Assembly (NCBI GenBank): GCA_963730535.1 | Contig: CAVSRU010000003.1 | Coordinates: forward strand, 413,127 to 477,126 | DNA: 64,000 nt | Direction: 5' to 3' | DNA from: DASSUW01 sp963730535 | GTDB taxonomy: Bacteria > Actinomycetota > Thermoleophilia > Solirubrobacterales > Solirubrobacteraceae | Shown: piece by piece, positions 35,255-43,002 of the stretch | Layout: every line of letters starts with the position of its first letter | Position numbering within the stretch: position 1 is the first letter of the stretch | Program-made: the position numbers and the translations under genes | The notes under the pieces: model-generated | The model's input: the letters and a program-made list of their open reading frames with translations, nothing else | Databases searched by the model: none | Told to the model about the DNA's origin: nothing

Positions 35255-35904
35255 CGGGCGTCGTGGCGCACGGCGCGCGCCTCGGGGACGTGCAGCACGT
35301 CCCAGCCGCGGCGGCGCAGGCGCCGGCAGAAGTCGATCTCGTCGACGCCGAACCAGCCGACCGACTCGGCGGCCGAGCGCCGCACGAGCAGCGCTGCGGC
35401 CGGTGCCCAGTCGACCGACCGGACGCCCTCCCCCTGGCTCTGGACGAGCAGGCGGCGGCCGACCCCGAGCCGGCCGAGCGAACGCGTCAGCAGGTTCGGG
35501 AAGCGCCACGCCGAGGGCTGCTCGACCCCCTCGGGGCTCACCAGCGTCGCTCCGGCCGCCCCGGCGCGCTCCGCGCCGGCCAGCGCGGCGTGGAGCGCGG
35601 CGGTCGCGCCGGGCTCGAGCTCCGAGTCCTCGTCGAGGATCAGGCAGAAGCGCCCGCGGGCGCGCCGCAGCAGCTCTCCCGCGTTCTCCGCCGTCTCCCG
35701 GCGGCGGCGCAGGGGGAGCACCTCGGTCGTCACCGCGTGCGCGCGCGCCGCCTCCGCCGAGCCATCCGAGGACGCGTTGTCGAGCACGAGCGTCTCGGTC
35801 CCGAACGACACAGTGGCGCGCTCACGCGCGATCGCATCGAGGCAGTAGCTCAGGAGCTGGCGCCGCTCGGTGTTGATCACGCAGTAGCTGAGCTCCACAT
35901 CCAT
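35251..35904 (-). CDS. Family 2 glycosyltransferase
   Basis: 217 residues. GT-A fold: LSYCVINTERRQLLSYCLDA, FGTETLVLDNASSDGSAEAA, GRFCLILDEDSELEPGATAA (DED as the DXD metal site) and DEIDFCRRLRRRGWDVLHVP near the end, the usual acceptor-side EXDFCxR motif. It is typical of rhamnosyl or galactosyl transferases that build cell-surface polysaccharide at the inner face of the membrane. Translationally coupled with the downstream frameshifted gene. Confidence 0.92.
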   Translation of the reverse strand: MDVELSYCVINTERRQLLSYCLDAIARERATVSFGTETLVLDNASSDGSAEAARAHAVTTEVLPLRRRRETAENAGELLRRARGRFCLILDEDSELEPGATAALHAALAGAERAGAAGATLVSPEGVEQPSAWRFPNLLTRSLGRLGVGRRLLVQSQGEGVRSVDWAPAAALLVRRSAAESVGWFGVDEIDFCRRLRRRGWDVLHVPEARAVRHDAR

Positions 35905-35946
35905 GTGCGCCGGATACTGCCAGCGTCGCGGGCCGCCGGGGCCCGC

Positions 35947-36651
35947 TCAGGCAACCTGCTCGGGACCCTGGTCGATGTACTCGGCCCGGAACGTCCGGAT
36001 CGCGTCGAAGACCTGGGGGTTCATCTCGTTGCAGGTGAGGGAGTGGCCCCACGCCGTGGCGGCGACCTGCGCGTCCATGCCCGTGGTGTTCTCGAACAGG
36101 AGCATGTGGTAGCCCTCGCTCTGCTCGGCGAGCAGCGCCTCGAGCTGGCGCACCGTCTCGGCCGGGGTGCCGGGCTTGTACTGGACGTCGATCCGCCCGT
36201 GCTCGAGCGTGTGGACGAGCATGCCGAGCTCGGGCGTCGTGCCGGGCTCGTAGACGCCGTCCTGGTAGAACGCCGGGGTGTGGTTGCCGGACGTCGGCGG
36301 GTTGGTCTTGTAGTCCGACGCCTTGAACTGCTTGGTCTCGTGCGTGCTGCCTTCGATGGCGGGGTTGCGCAGCGCGCACCCCGCGGCTTTGGCCGCCGCC
36401 TGCAGGTCGCCGATCTTCTGCTCCGGGAGCTCGACGTTGGCCGCCTCGGGGGGTGCGCCCTCGCCGGCCGCGTCGTCGCCGCCGAGCGTGCCCGACAGCA
36501 GGAGCACGGCGATCGCGACGGCCGCCACCGCGCCGAGCGTGCCGAGGGCGAGCTGCAGGCGCTTGCGGCGGGCGACCTTCGCCTTCTCCGCACGCTCGCG
36601 CTCCAGCCGCTCCTGGCGGCGCCGCTCCTTTTCCTCCTGCCGGTGTGCCAC
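35947..36651 (-). CDS. DUF3105 membrane-anchored protein
   Basis: 234 residues. A Lys/Arg/Glu-rich cytoplasmic N-terminus (QEEKERRRQERLERER) precedes one helix, LALGTLGAVAAVAIAVLLLS, and a DUF3105 domain outside: YKTNPPTSGNHTPAFYQDGV, ELGMLVHTLEHGRIDVQYKP, GYHMLLFENTTGMDAQVAAT and AWGHSLTCNEMNPQVF. The conserved His residues (SGNH, HTLEHG) suggest metal or heme binding; the family's function is unknown. Divergent from csoR with 53 bp between. Confidence 0.9.
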   Translation of the reverse strand: MAHRQEEKERRRQERLERERAEKAKVARRKRLQLALGTLGAVAAVAIAVLLLSGTLGGDDAAGEGAPPEAANVELPEQKIGDLQAAAKAAGCALRNPAIEGSTHETKQFKASDYKTNPPTSGNHTPAFYQDGVYEPGTTPELGMLVHTLEHGRIDVQYKPGTPAETVRQLEALLAEQSEGYHMLLFENTTGMDAQVAATAWGHSLTCNEMNPQVFDAIRTFRAEYIDQGPEQVA

Positions 36652-36677
36652 GGCGGCTGAGTGTAGCGAGCGGTGAG

Positions 36678-36696
36678 TACCCCTCAGGGGTATAAT
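36678..36696 (+). promoter_or_regulatory. CsoR operator overlapping the csoR -10 box
   Basis: TACCCCTCAGGGGTA at 36678-36692 is a perfect 7+7 bp inverted repeat around one C. It matches the known CsoR operator type (TACCCC...GGGGTA). It overlaps TATAAT at 36691-36696, which stands 8 nt before the csoR GTG. Copper-free CsoR bound here would block its own transcription and perhaps that of the divergent DUF3105 gene. Confidence 0.85.
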
Positions 36697-36704
36697 CCGC
36701 GCAC

Positions 36705-36980
36705 GTGCAGGCCGACGCCCGAGCCACCCACAACCGCCTCCGCCGCATCGAAGGTCAGGTCCGCGGGCTCCAGCGGATGGTGGACGAGGACGCCTACTGC
36801 ATCGACATCCTCACGCAGGTGGCCGCCGTCCAGACCGCGCTCGAGCAGGTCGCCGTCAACGTGCTCGACGCCCACGTGCGTCACTGCGTGGCCGACGCCG
36901 TGACCACCGACGGCGACGGTGCGACCGAGAAGCTCGACGAGCTGATGGCCGCCGTGCAGCGCTTCGCGAAGGTCCGATGA
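36705..36980 (+). CDS. csoR: CsoR-family metal-sensing repressor
   Basis: 91 residues from a GTG. All-helical DUF156 family: RLRRIEGQVRGLQRMVDEDA, then the Cu(I) ligands Cys32 (AYCIDIL), His57 and Cys61 (HVRHC), the C-H-C set of CsoR with His and Cys four apart. CsoR binds DNA as a tetramer and leaves it when Cu(I) binds. No copper ATPase or chaperone gene is nearby. Leaderless start likely (TATAAT 8 nt upstream). The stop codon lies at the left end of the palindromic element. Confidence 0.93.
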   Translation: MQADARATHNRLRRIEGQVRGLQRMVDEDAYCIDILTQVAAVQTALEQVAVNVLDAHVRHCVADAVTTDGDGATEKLDELMAAVQRFAKVR

Positions 36981-37268
36981 CGGCGGCTGGGTAGGGAGAG
37001 CGAGGGAGCCGGCCGCGGCGCACATGCGTAACGCAACACTCGATCGCGAAAGTCGCCGACTGTTGCAAACCGCAGCCTCCCGTCTGGGAGAAACGAGGAG
37101 ATCGGCCGCGATCAGGGTGCATAACGTCGACGTCACAGCGTTCGCGCTCGTGAGGTCGACGAAACGCACCGTAGAGGTGCATAACGTCGACTTCGCGCGC
37201 CCGGGAGCCGTGAGGTCGACGAAATGCACCCTCCCGGGCTTCCCCTCAATGCCGCCGTTGACGCTCGC
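36980..37268 (+). repeat. Dispersed palindromic element, long copy
   Basis: The left end ACGGCGGCTGGGTAGGGAG (36980-36998) and right end at 37241-37268 (containing GCCGCCGTTGACG) match the ends of the copies at 5519 and 44238. The interior is non-coding and contains two tandem palindromic units (37116-37230) and a small hairpin CTCCCGTCTGGGAG. It fills the gap between csoR and the convergent hydrolase gene. Confidence 0.7.
37116..37230 (+). repeat. Two tandem 55-bp palindromic units, 60-bp period
   Basis: Each unit starts GGTGCATAACGTCGAC and ends GTCGACGAAAYGCACC (37116-37170 and 37176-37230). The 16-base arms are inverted with two mismatches, around a 23-base middle that ends in GTGAG in both. 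They could fold as long hairpins in RNA or be protein sites. No coding potential. Confidence 0.75.
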
Positions 37269-37273
37269 TGGTG

Positions 37274-38119
37274 CTAAGCGGTCGCGCGGCGGCCCGTGCC
37301 GGCGGCCCGGGGGCGCCAGCACTCGTCGAGGAACGCGGCGATCTCGCCGGTGAGCCGCTCCGGCGCCAGCCGGAGCTCGACGATCGAGTCGGCCTGGAGC
37401 AGCCGCGCGTCCGGCAGCTCGTCGGCGAGGGCGCCGGCGTCGGAGAACGGGTGCACGACGTCGTGCCGGTGGCCGATCACCAGCGCCGGCGTGCGGAGCG
37501 TGCGCCGCTCCTCGACGGGCGGCGCCACGCGCCCGAAGAACAGGCCCTGGATGACGGCGGCGCCGGGCTCGGGGTCCTGGCGCACGAGGTCGAGCAGGAT
37601 GTCGGCCTGCCACGGCAGCCCGCGGCTCGGCACCCGCCGCGCCAGGGCGGCCAGCGCCTGCATCGGCCGCCGCCCGAAGGTGAGGCCGAGCATCAGCGGC
37701 GTGAAGGCGACCGCGCACCCGAGCAGCGCGTTGTCGAGCACCGGCATCTCGATCACCATGCCGCGCAGGCGCTCGGGCGCCAGGGCGGCCGCCTCGAGCG
37801 TCGTGTTGGCGCCCAGCGACGTACCCATCACGACCGCTTCCGCGGCGCCCAGATGGTCGAGCAGCGCCACGACCTCGCGGCCGAACTCGGTCATCGAGTA
37901 GCGGTTCATGTCCACCGGCCGGTCCGACTCGCCGTGCCCGAGCAGGTCGAGCGTCACCACCCAATGGCCGCGATCGGCGAGCACGCGCGCCAGCTCGCCG
38001 TGCATCCGGCGGCTGAGGAGGAGCCCGTGGAGGAGTACCGTCAGCCGCGGCCCGTCGCCGTATGACGAGTACGTCAGCCGCCGGCCGGCGTGCTTGAAGC
38101 TCGAGGTGACTCCGGTCAC
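37274..38119 (-). CDS. Alpha/beta hydrolase
   Basis: 281 residues from a GTG at 38119; the frame is open upstream, but this start lies where homology begins (VTSSFKHAGRRLTYSSYG). Fold marks: RLTVLLHGLLLSRRMHGELA, WVVTLDLLGHGESDRP, nucleophile Ser in AVVMGTSLGANTTLEAA (GTSLG), LVIGHRHDVVHPFSDA (acid). It lacks an obvious signal peptide. Substrate unknown. Divergent from the SDR gene, with two palindromes around the starts; the pair may be co-regulated. Confidence 0.88.
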   Translation of the reverse strand: MTGVTSSFKHAGRRLTYSSYGDGPRLTVLLHGLLLSRRMHGELARVLADRGHWVVTLDLLGHGESDRPVDMNRYSMTEFGREVVALLDHLGAAEAVVMGTSLGANTTLEAAALAPERLRGMVIEMPVLDNALLGCAVAFTPLMLGLTFGRRPMQALAALARRVPSRGLPWQADILLDLVRQDPEPGAAVIQGLFFGRVAPPVEERRTLRTPALVIGHRHDVVHPFSDAGALADELPDARLLQADSIVELRLAPERLTGEIAAFLDECWRPRAAGTGRRATA

Positions 38120-38159
38120 AGACCGGAGTGTATTTCCGAACTGATCGCTAGCGTTCAGT
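38109..38159. promoter_or_regulatory. Two palindromes between divergent hydrolase and SDR genes
   Basis: ACTCCGGTC-ACA-GACCGGAGT (38109-38129) is a perfect repeat that includes the hydrolase GTG. ACTGATCGCTAGCGTTCAGT (38140-38159) is a 20 bp palindrome with one mismatched pair, ending 3 bp before the SDR ATG. The second has the look of a TetR-type operator (GAACGCTAGCGTTC core). No regulator gene is adjacent. Confidence 0.6.
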
Positions 38160-38162
38160 TGC

Positions 38163-39035
38163 ATGGCTCGAGAATCCCGCTCCCTGAACGGCAAGGTCGT
38201 CGCCATCACCGGCGGTGGCCGGGGCATCGGCCTTGCGATCGCCGAAGCACTGGCCCGTGACGGCGCGCGCGTCGCCATCGGCGACCTCGACCAGACCTCC
38301 GCCGAGGCGGCCGCCGAGGCGCTCGGGGGCGACGCGCTGGGCCTCGGGCTCGACGTCACCGACCACGCCGGCTTCACCGCCTTCCTCGACGAGGTCGAGA
38401 GCCGGCTCGGCCCCCTCGACGTGCTCGTCAACAACGCGGGGATCATGGTCGTCAGGCCGCTCATGGAGGAGAGCTCCGACAGCGTGGCTCGCCAGGTCGA
38501 CCTCAACCTGCGGGCGGTCATCCACGGCACCCAGGAGGCGATGCGCCGGATGGTCCCGCGGGGAACGGGCCACATCGTCAACATGTCCTCGCTCGCGGGC
38601 CGCAGCGGCTTCGCGATGCTGGGGACCTACGCCGCGACCAAGCACGGCGTGGTGGGTCTTTCCGAGGCCGCCCGCGCCGAGCTGCGGGGTACGGGCGTCG
38701 AGGTGTCCGTCGTGATGCCCTACTTCGTGCGGACGGAGCTCACCGCGGGCGTGCCGGATGCCCGCGGCCTGCGTCGCCTCGCGCCAGAGGACGTCGCCGC
38801 GGCGGTCGTCGCGGCGCTCGCGCGGCCGCGGTTCGAGGTGTACCTCCCACGGCGGGCCGGCGTCCTGATCAAGCTGGGCGGGACGCTGCCGCGGCCGCTT
38901 CGGGATGTGCTCGCCCGCGCCTTCAAGGCCGACGAAGCGCTCGAGCGTACCGATCTCGCGGCCCGCGCCGGATACGAGGCCCGTGCGTCGGCCAGCGCGC
39001 CCGCCGCCGAGGAAGAGCGCAGCGTCGTCACCTGA
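38163..39035 (+). CDS. Short-chain dehydrogenase/reductase
   Basis: 290 residues. NGKVVAITGGGRGIGLAIAE has the TGxxxGIG cofactor motif at residues 16-23. Then DVLVNNAGIMVVRPLMEE (NNAG), IVNMSSLAGRSGFAMLG (catalytic Ser) and TYAATKHGVVGLSEAARAEL (Tyr and Lys). It is a classical SDR oxidoreductase using NAD(P)H; the longer C-terminus (FEVYLPRRAGVLIKLGG) is common in actinobacterial homologues linked to lipid or sterol-like substrates. Convergent with, and overlapping by 8 bp, the transglycosylase-like gene. Confidence 0.93.
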   Translation: MARESRSLNGKVVAITGGGRGIGLAIAEALARDGARVAIGDLDQTSAEAAAEALGGDALGLGLDVTDHAGFTAFLDEVESRLGPLDVLVNNAGIMVVRPLMEESSDSVARQVDLNLRAVIHGTQEAMRRMVPRGTGHIVNMSSLAGRSGFAMLGTYAATKHGVVGLSEAARAELRGTGVEVSVVMPYFVRTELTAGVPDARGLRRLAPEDVAAAVVAALARPRFEVYLPRRAGVLIKLGGTLPRPLRDVLARAFKADEALERTDLAARAGYEARASASAPAAEEERSVVT

Positions 39036-40512
39036 TCCGCTCGAGGAGCGGGAGCAGGGCCTCGGCGTCGTCGGACGCCGTGATGTGGATCGCGCGCGGC
39101 TCGCGCACCCAGGCGATCACATTCAACGTCCGCAGGCGGTCGAGCACGAACTGGAAGGCGAGCGCCTGCTGGCGGGAGCGGTACTCGCGCAGCACGTCGA
39201 ACGCCCAGCCCGTCGTGTGCAGGGAGTAGTTGCGGGTCGCCTCGCGGTTGCGGCGGACCAGCGCGTCCTGGTAGCCCTGGTCGCGCACCGTGGAGGTCAC
39301 GATCAGCGGGCTCGCGCCACTGAGCGAGCGGACCTGGGCGCCCACGTAGAGGGCGAGTGCCAGCGCCTCCGGCCGCAGGCCGCGGTACAGGTCCGCCGGC
39401 TGGCCGAGCCGCCGGCCCAGCTCGCCCATCTGCCGGGCGCGCCGCAGGCCGGTGACCGCCTCGTCCTCCGGGAAGGCGACGATGTCGCCCGCCTCCCATG
39501 CCTCCCGCAGCTCGCCCGGGCTGCCGAACGCGGGCGTCTCGGCGGGCGGGTGCAGGATCTCCTCGGCCGAGCCCTTCGCCTCGTGCAGCAGAGCCCGGCG
39601 CTCCAGCTCGGCGCGGTCGTCCCGCCACAGGCGCATGACCTCTTGCGCGGCGGCGAGCTTCCAGAGGTAGTTCGAGGAGTCGTCGCCGAGGCTCGCCAGC
39701 CGGCGGTAGGCGGCCCGCCGCCGGCGCGGCGTGGACGCGAAGTAGACCTCGGCGTAGGTCAGCTCCTCGTCGGACACCACGTCGCGGATCTCGCCCCCCG
39801 GCTCGCCGGTGAAGTCCCGCAGCACGCTCTCGAGGTTGCCGATGCCCATGTGGTAGGAGACGAACGCGAGGTCCTGGCGCCCGAAGCGCTCGCCGGCCAG
39901 CTTCAGGTAGCGCGCCGTCGCGGCCAGCGCCTCGCCGCCGTCGAACCGCTGGTCGACCTGCTGACGGCGCCGGCGTAAGGCAGCGGCGCGCGCGTCCCGG
40001 CCGCGCGCCTCGGCGCGCGCGATCAGCCGCGTCAGTCGCGCGCTCTGCTCGACGTCGATGCGCATCCCGAGCAGGTTCTGGCCGGTCTCGGCGAGGATCT
40101 GCGTGAGCCCGACCGCGCTCTCCAGGCTGCCCGGCGCCCGCGCGTCCTCGCGCCCGGCGCTCTCGAGGAACACCAACGCCTCCAGCACGTCCGCGTCCAT
40201 CTCCGCCGCGTCGGCGGCGCGCTCGACCTGGGACCGCCAGCGCGCGGTGCGCTCGGCCGAGGCGACGATCCCGCCCGGCGAGAACGCGTACAGCGGGTGG
40301 GCGTTGCCGGCCGCGGCACGGCGGGTGAACTCGTCCTCGCGCTCGGGGTCCCAGGCGAAGGGATCGGGCAGCGGCGACGTGTCCTCCCCGGCCGGCCCCG
40401 GAGGCGTTGGCACCACGGGCACGCCGGCGGGCAGCGGCTCGTCGCCCGCGCGGGAGACGAGGAACAGCGCGAGCGCCGCGACCGCGACCGCCAGGACGAA
40501 GACGCGGAGCAC
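39028..40512 (-). CDS. Membrane-anchored lytic transglycosylase-like / DUF5715-like protein
   Basis: 494 residues from a GTG at 40512. One N-terminal helix (VFVLAVAVAALALFLVS). The middle resembles an SLT domain: DADVLEALVFLESAGREDAR, ESAVGLTQILAETGQNLLGM and LAFVSYHMGIGNLESVLRDF, with catalytic Glu in LESAG. The C-terminal part, PLIVTSTVRDQGYQDALVRR followed by YSLHTTGWAFDVLREYRSRQ, has a D-Ala-D-Ala carboxypeptidase M15-like pattern (SxHxxGxAxD), as in DUF5715. So a peptidoglycan-cleaving role outside the membrane is likely. Adjacent (2 bp gap) to the next upstream gene. Confidence 0.8.
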   Translation of the reverse strand: MLRVFVLAVAVAALALFLVSRAGDEPLPAGVPVVPTPPGPAGEDTSPLPDPFAWDPEREDEFTRRAAAGNAHPLYAFSPGGIVASAERTARWRSQVERAADAAEMDADVLEALVFLESAGREDARAPGSLESAVGLTQILAETGQNLLGMRIDVEQSARLTRLIARAEARGRDARAAALRRRRQQVDQRFDGGEALAATARYLKLAGERFGRQDLAFVSYHMGIGNLESVLRDFTGEPGGEIRDVVSDEELTYAEVYFASTPRRRRAAYRRLASLGDDSSNYLWKLAAAQEVMRLWRDDRAELERRALLHEAKGSAEEILHPPAETPAFGSPGELREAWEAGDIVAFPEDEAVTGLRRARQMGELGRRLGQPADLYRGLRPEALALALYVGAQVRSLSGASPLIVTSTVRDQGYQDALVRRNREATRNYSLHTTGWAFDVLREYRSRQQALAFQFVLDRLRTLNVIAWVREPRAIHITASDDAEALLPLLERIR

Positions 40513-40514
40513 CG

Positions 40515-41276
40515 TCAGGCGCGGCCGAGCAGGCGGGCGCAGCGCTCGGCGATCGCCACGTGCTCCTCGAAGTCCTCGGCCCACCCTCGAAGGTCCTCGA
40601 CGGCCATCGCACGGGTGAGCGTCAACGGCCGGTCGGCGAGCAGGTCGAGCGCCACGTGGGCGACGCGCGGGCCGGGCTCGTAGATCGGCATGTCCCCTGC
40701 GCGGACGAGGCCGCTGAGGATGCGGCACGCGCCGTCGAGCAGCGCGTCGTCCACGAAGCCGCCGAGCTCGTCCTCGAGCCGGCCGCCGTGCGCGCACGCG
40801 AGCGCCGCGGCCTCGGGCTCGATCCCCTCGAGGCCGTGGCGCAGGAGCCAGCCCCGGGCGTCGGCGGGCAGGCCGGGCACCGCCGCCAGCCGCTGGACCG
40901 CCTCGGTCTTGCCCGTGCCGGCCGACACGCAGCCCACCCGCCACCAGGCCTGTGCCTCGTCGTCGAGGATGGCTGCGAGCGCCGCCCCGGCCGCGTGCCC
41001 GAGCGCGGCATGGCGGGCGAGCGTCTCCAGCACCTCGACGTCGCGCTCGTCGCCGGCGCGGCCGAGTAGCGCGATGCCGAGCTCGAGGGTCGCGCGGTCG
41101 GATGCGGTCTGCACCGTCGCGCGCCCCAGCTCGGCGTCGTCGACGCCCCTCTCGACCGCCTCCAGCAGCTCGAGATCTGGCTCTCCCTCGGGCAGCGCCG
41201 GCGCCGGGCCGCCGTTCCAGGCCGCGATCAGCGCGAGGATCGGGGGGCGTGCGCGGCGGAAGGCTGGGCGACGCAT
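40515..41276 (-). CDS. Helical protein of unknown function
   Basis: 253 residues from the ATG at 41276. Ala/Leu-rich helices with HEAT-like spacing (DVEVLETLARHAALGHAAGA, TGKTEAVQRLAAVPGLPADA). No catalytic motif or membrane segment. A TACCAT box 8 nt before the ATG suggests a leaderless start. It precedes the transglycosylase-like gene by 2 bp on the same strand and may be co-expressed with it. Confidence 0.65.
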   Translation of the reverse strand: MRRPAFRRARPPILALIAAWNGGPAPALPEGEPDLELLEAVERGVDDAELGRATVQTASDRATLELGIALLGRAGDERDVEVLETLARHAALGHAAGAALAAILDDEAQAWWRVGCVSAGTGKTEAVQRLAAVPGLPADARGWLLRHGLEGIEPEAAALACAHGGRLEDELGGFVDDALLDGACRILSGLVRAGDMPIYEPGPRVAHVALDLLADRPLTLTRAMAVEDLRGWAEDFEEHVAIAERCARLLGRA

Positions 41277-41321
41277 CGGCAGCGATGGTAGGAGGGAGCC
41301 ACTCTCGGGTACGCCGGAGGC

Positions 41322-41570
41322 ATGCGCATCAGACGACGCAAGAGCCGTACCTCCCAGGCAGCTGAGCTCCTGGGCACCTACCTGAAGCTCAAGGCGGCCG
41401 GCAAGGCGGCCAAGGGCGCGCGCAAGGCCGCCAAGGGCACTGCGGCCTACCAGGTCGCCAAGCGCACGCCGCTGATCCGACGCGTGCCGCTCATCCTGGC
41501 CGGCGCAGGCGCCGCGGTCTTCGTGGCGATGAAAGCGCGCGGCGGAGGGGGTCAGCCCGCCAGCGCGTAG
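41322..41570 (+). CDS. Small basic membrane protein
   Basis: 82 residues. Lys/Ala-rich N-terminal half (KLKAAGKAAKGARKAAKGTA) and one helix, VPLILAGAGAAVFVAM, near the end. No known family. Coding is supported by the perfect terminator directly after its stop (41579). Confidence 0.65.
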   Translation: MRIRRRKSRTSQAAELLGTYLKLKAAGKAAKGARKAAKGTAAYQVAKRTPLIRRVPLILAGAGAAVFVAMKARGGGGQPASA

Positions 41571-41578
41571 CTGCTTTC

Positions 41579-41609
41579 GAGGGCCCCGCACAGCGGGGCC
41601 CTCTCTTTG
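41579..41609 (+). terminator. Rho-independent terminator
   Basis: GAGGGCCCCGC-ACA-GCGGGGCCCTC followed by TCTTTGT: a perfect 11 bp stem, 3 nt loop and T-rich tail, 9 bp after the stop at 41570. This is the only hairpin in the window with a clear T-tract. It overlaps the gap before the convergent gene's stop. Confidence 0.92.
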
Positions 41610-41614
41610 TGCGT

Positions 41615-41950
41615 TCAGTCGTCGTCGGAACCGCCGCCGCCGTGCTGGCCGCCGCCACCGGAGCGCTCGACCTCGATGGCCACCCAGCGGCCGTCGCGGC
41701 GGCGCACCTTGGCCTCGATGCGGGTCATGCCCTTGCGCAGGCCGGCGAAGCCGGCGATCCGCTCGAAGCGGGTGTTCGACGTGATCTTGATGCGCTTCGT
41801 GCCGCGCTCGGTGTCGTGGAGGCGGAACGTGCGGGCGTCGCGGTTGACGGACACGACGGTGCCCTCGAACTCGCGGACGGCGGCTGGGGCGACCGCGGGC
41901 GTCGCGGCGAGCGCGGCGGCGGCGATGAGGATCGATGCGAAGGTTTTCAT
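41615..41950 (-). CDS. Exported small protein (DUF5666-like)
   Basis: 111 residues. Signal peptide SILIAAAALAATPAVAPAAV, then a beta-rich domain: REFEGTVVSVNRDARTFRLH, TKRIKITSNTRFERIAGFAG and GMTRIEAKVRRRDGRWVAIE, like the OB-like DUF5666 domain. The tail is Gly/His/Asp-rich. Function unknown. Confidence 0.75.
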   Translation of the reverse strand: MKTFASILIAAAALAATPAVAPAAVREFEGTVVSVNRDARTFRLHDTERGTKRIKITSNTRFERIAGFAGLRKGMTRIEAKVRRRDGRWVAIEVERSGGGGQHGGGGSDDD

Positions 41951-42024
41951 GGCCGTAGCCTTGCGGCGTAGCGACAAAGCGCCTGCCAACCGCGCGTAAA
42001 GCGCCGGCAAAGAAGGAGGGTCGG

Positions 42025-42636
42025 ATGAGGATCGGGGTGCTGGGCACCGGGATGGTCGGCCGCGCGATCTCCGGCAAGCTCGCCGAGCTCGGCCACGACG
42101 TACAGGTCGGGTCGCGGACGGCGGGCGAGGGAAAGGTGCCGTTCGCCGAGGCGGCCGGCCACGGGGAGGTCGTGTTCAACTGCACGTCAGGCCGGGGCTC
42201 GCTCGAGGCGTTGGCGGCTGCGGGCAGCGACAACCTCGCCGGCAAGACGCTGATCGACGTCAGCAATCCGCTCGACATGTCGGGCGACCGTCCGGCGCTG
42301 CTGGTGGCGAACACGGACAGCCTCGGCGAGCAGATCCAGCGGGCCGTGCCCGAGGCCCGCGTGGTCAAGGCCCTGAACACGATGAACTGCCAGCTGATGG
42401 TCGATCCGGCCGCCGTCCCCGGCGATCACGTCGTCTTCGTGGCGGGAGACGACGAGGGGGCCAAGGCGCAGGTCACGACCCTGCTCGGCGAGTTCGGCTG
42501 GCCGCCGCATCGCGTGATCGACCTCGGGGATCTCAGCGGGGCCCGCAGCATGGAGATGTACGTGATGCTGTGGGTCCGGATGGTGCCGGTCGCCGGGGGC
42601 CCCATGTTCAACATCGCGATCGCGCGGCCGTCCTAG
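42025..42636 (+). CDS. NADPH-dependent F420 reductase-like protein
   Basis: 203 residues with AAGGAGGG upstream of the ATG. Rossmann motif RIGVLGTGMVGRAISGKLAE and the second strand VQVGSRTAGEGK (Arg for NADP phosphate). Also KTLIDVSNPLD, RVVKALNTMNCQLM and RSMEMYVMLWVRM. It fits the F420H2:NADP oxidoreductase-like family (coenzyme F420-dependent NADP oxidoreductase type), although small relatives may serve other redox roles. Confidence 0.85.
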   Translation: MRIGVLGTGMVGRAISGKLAELGHDVQVGSRTAGEGKVPFAEAAGHGEVVFNCTSGRGSLEALAAAGSDNLAGKTLIDVSNPLDMSGDRPALLVANTDSLGEQIQRAVPEARVVKALNTMNCQLMVDPAAVPGDHVVFVAGDDEGAKAQVTTLLGEFGWPPHRVIDLGDLSGARSMEMYVMLWVRMVPVAGGPMFNIAIARPS

Positions 42637-42651
42637 CGCCCGGCGCGATGC

Positions 42652-43002
42652 TCACGCGGTCGTGTCGTCCAGGTGCTGGAGCAGGTCGTACGCGGCCCGC
42701 TCGACGGCCTTGTGACGCCACTCGGCGGCTCGGTACACGCATGCGATCAGCCCGGAGCGGTGGACGCGGCGGAGGTCGCCGTACACGAACGCGTACCGCG
42801 CCTTCGTCCCGTCCGTCGCACCTTCGGTCAGGCCCAGGTGCCACTCGGCGTACTCCTCCCACGAGTGGGAGGTGAGGAAGGCGTTCTCGGCCGCCGCCTT
42901 CGGCTGCACGTCGCCCCAGTCGCTGTCGAGTACGTACTGCCGTGCGTCGATCAGCTCGCGGGCTCGCTCCACTGCTCGCGGGTTGACGGCGTAGGAGGCC
43001 AT
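42652..43002 (-). CDS. Conserved protein of unknown function near pyrD
   Basis: 116 residues from the ATG at 43002. The pattern ARELIDARQYVLDSDWGDVQ, HSWEEYAEWHLGLTEGATDG, TKARYAFVYGDLRRVHRSGL and IACVYRAAEWRHKAVERAAY is a small conserved actinobacterial protein with no assigned function. Its start overlaps the pyrD stop (TGATG), so the two are translationally coupled. I cannot assign a domain. Confidence 0.75.
   Translation of the reverse strand: MASYAVNPRAVERARELIDARQYVLDSDWGDVQPKAAAENAFLTSHSWEEYAEWHLGLTEGATDGTKARYAFVYGDLRRVHRSGLIACVYRAAEWRHKAVERAAYDLLQHLDDTTA

Noticed and set aside
37116..37230. Possible two-repeat CRISPR array
   Set aside because: Arms are internally palindromic with mismatches, the middle parts are similar instead of unique, there are only two units and no cas gene.
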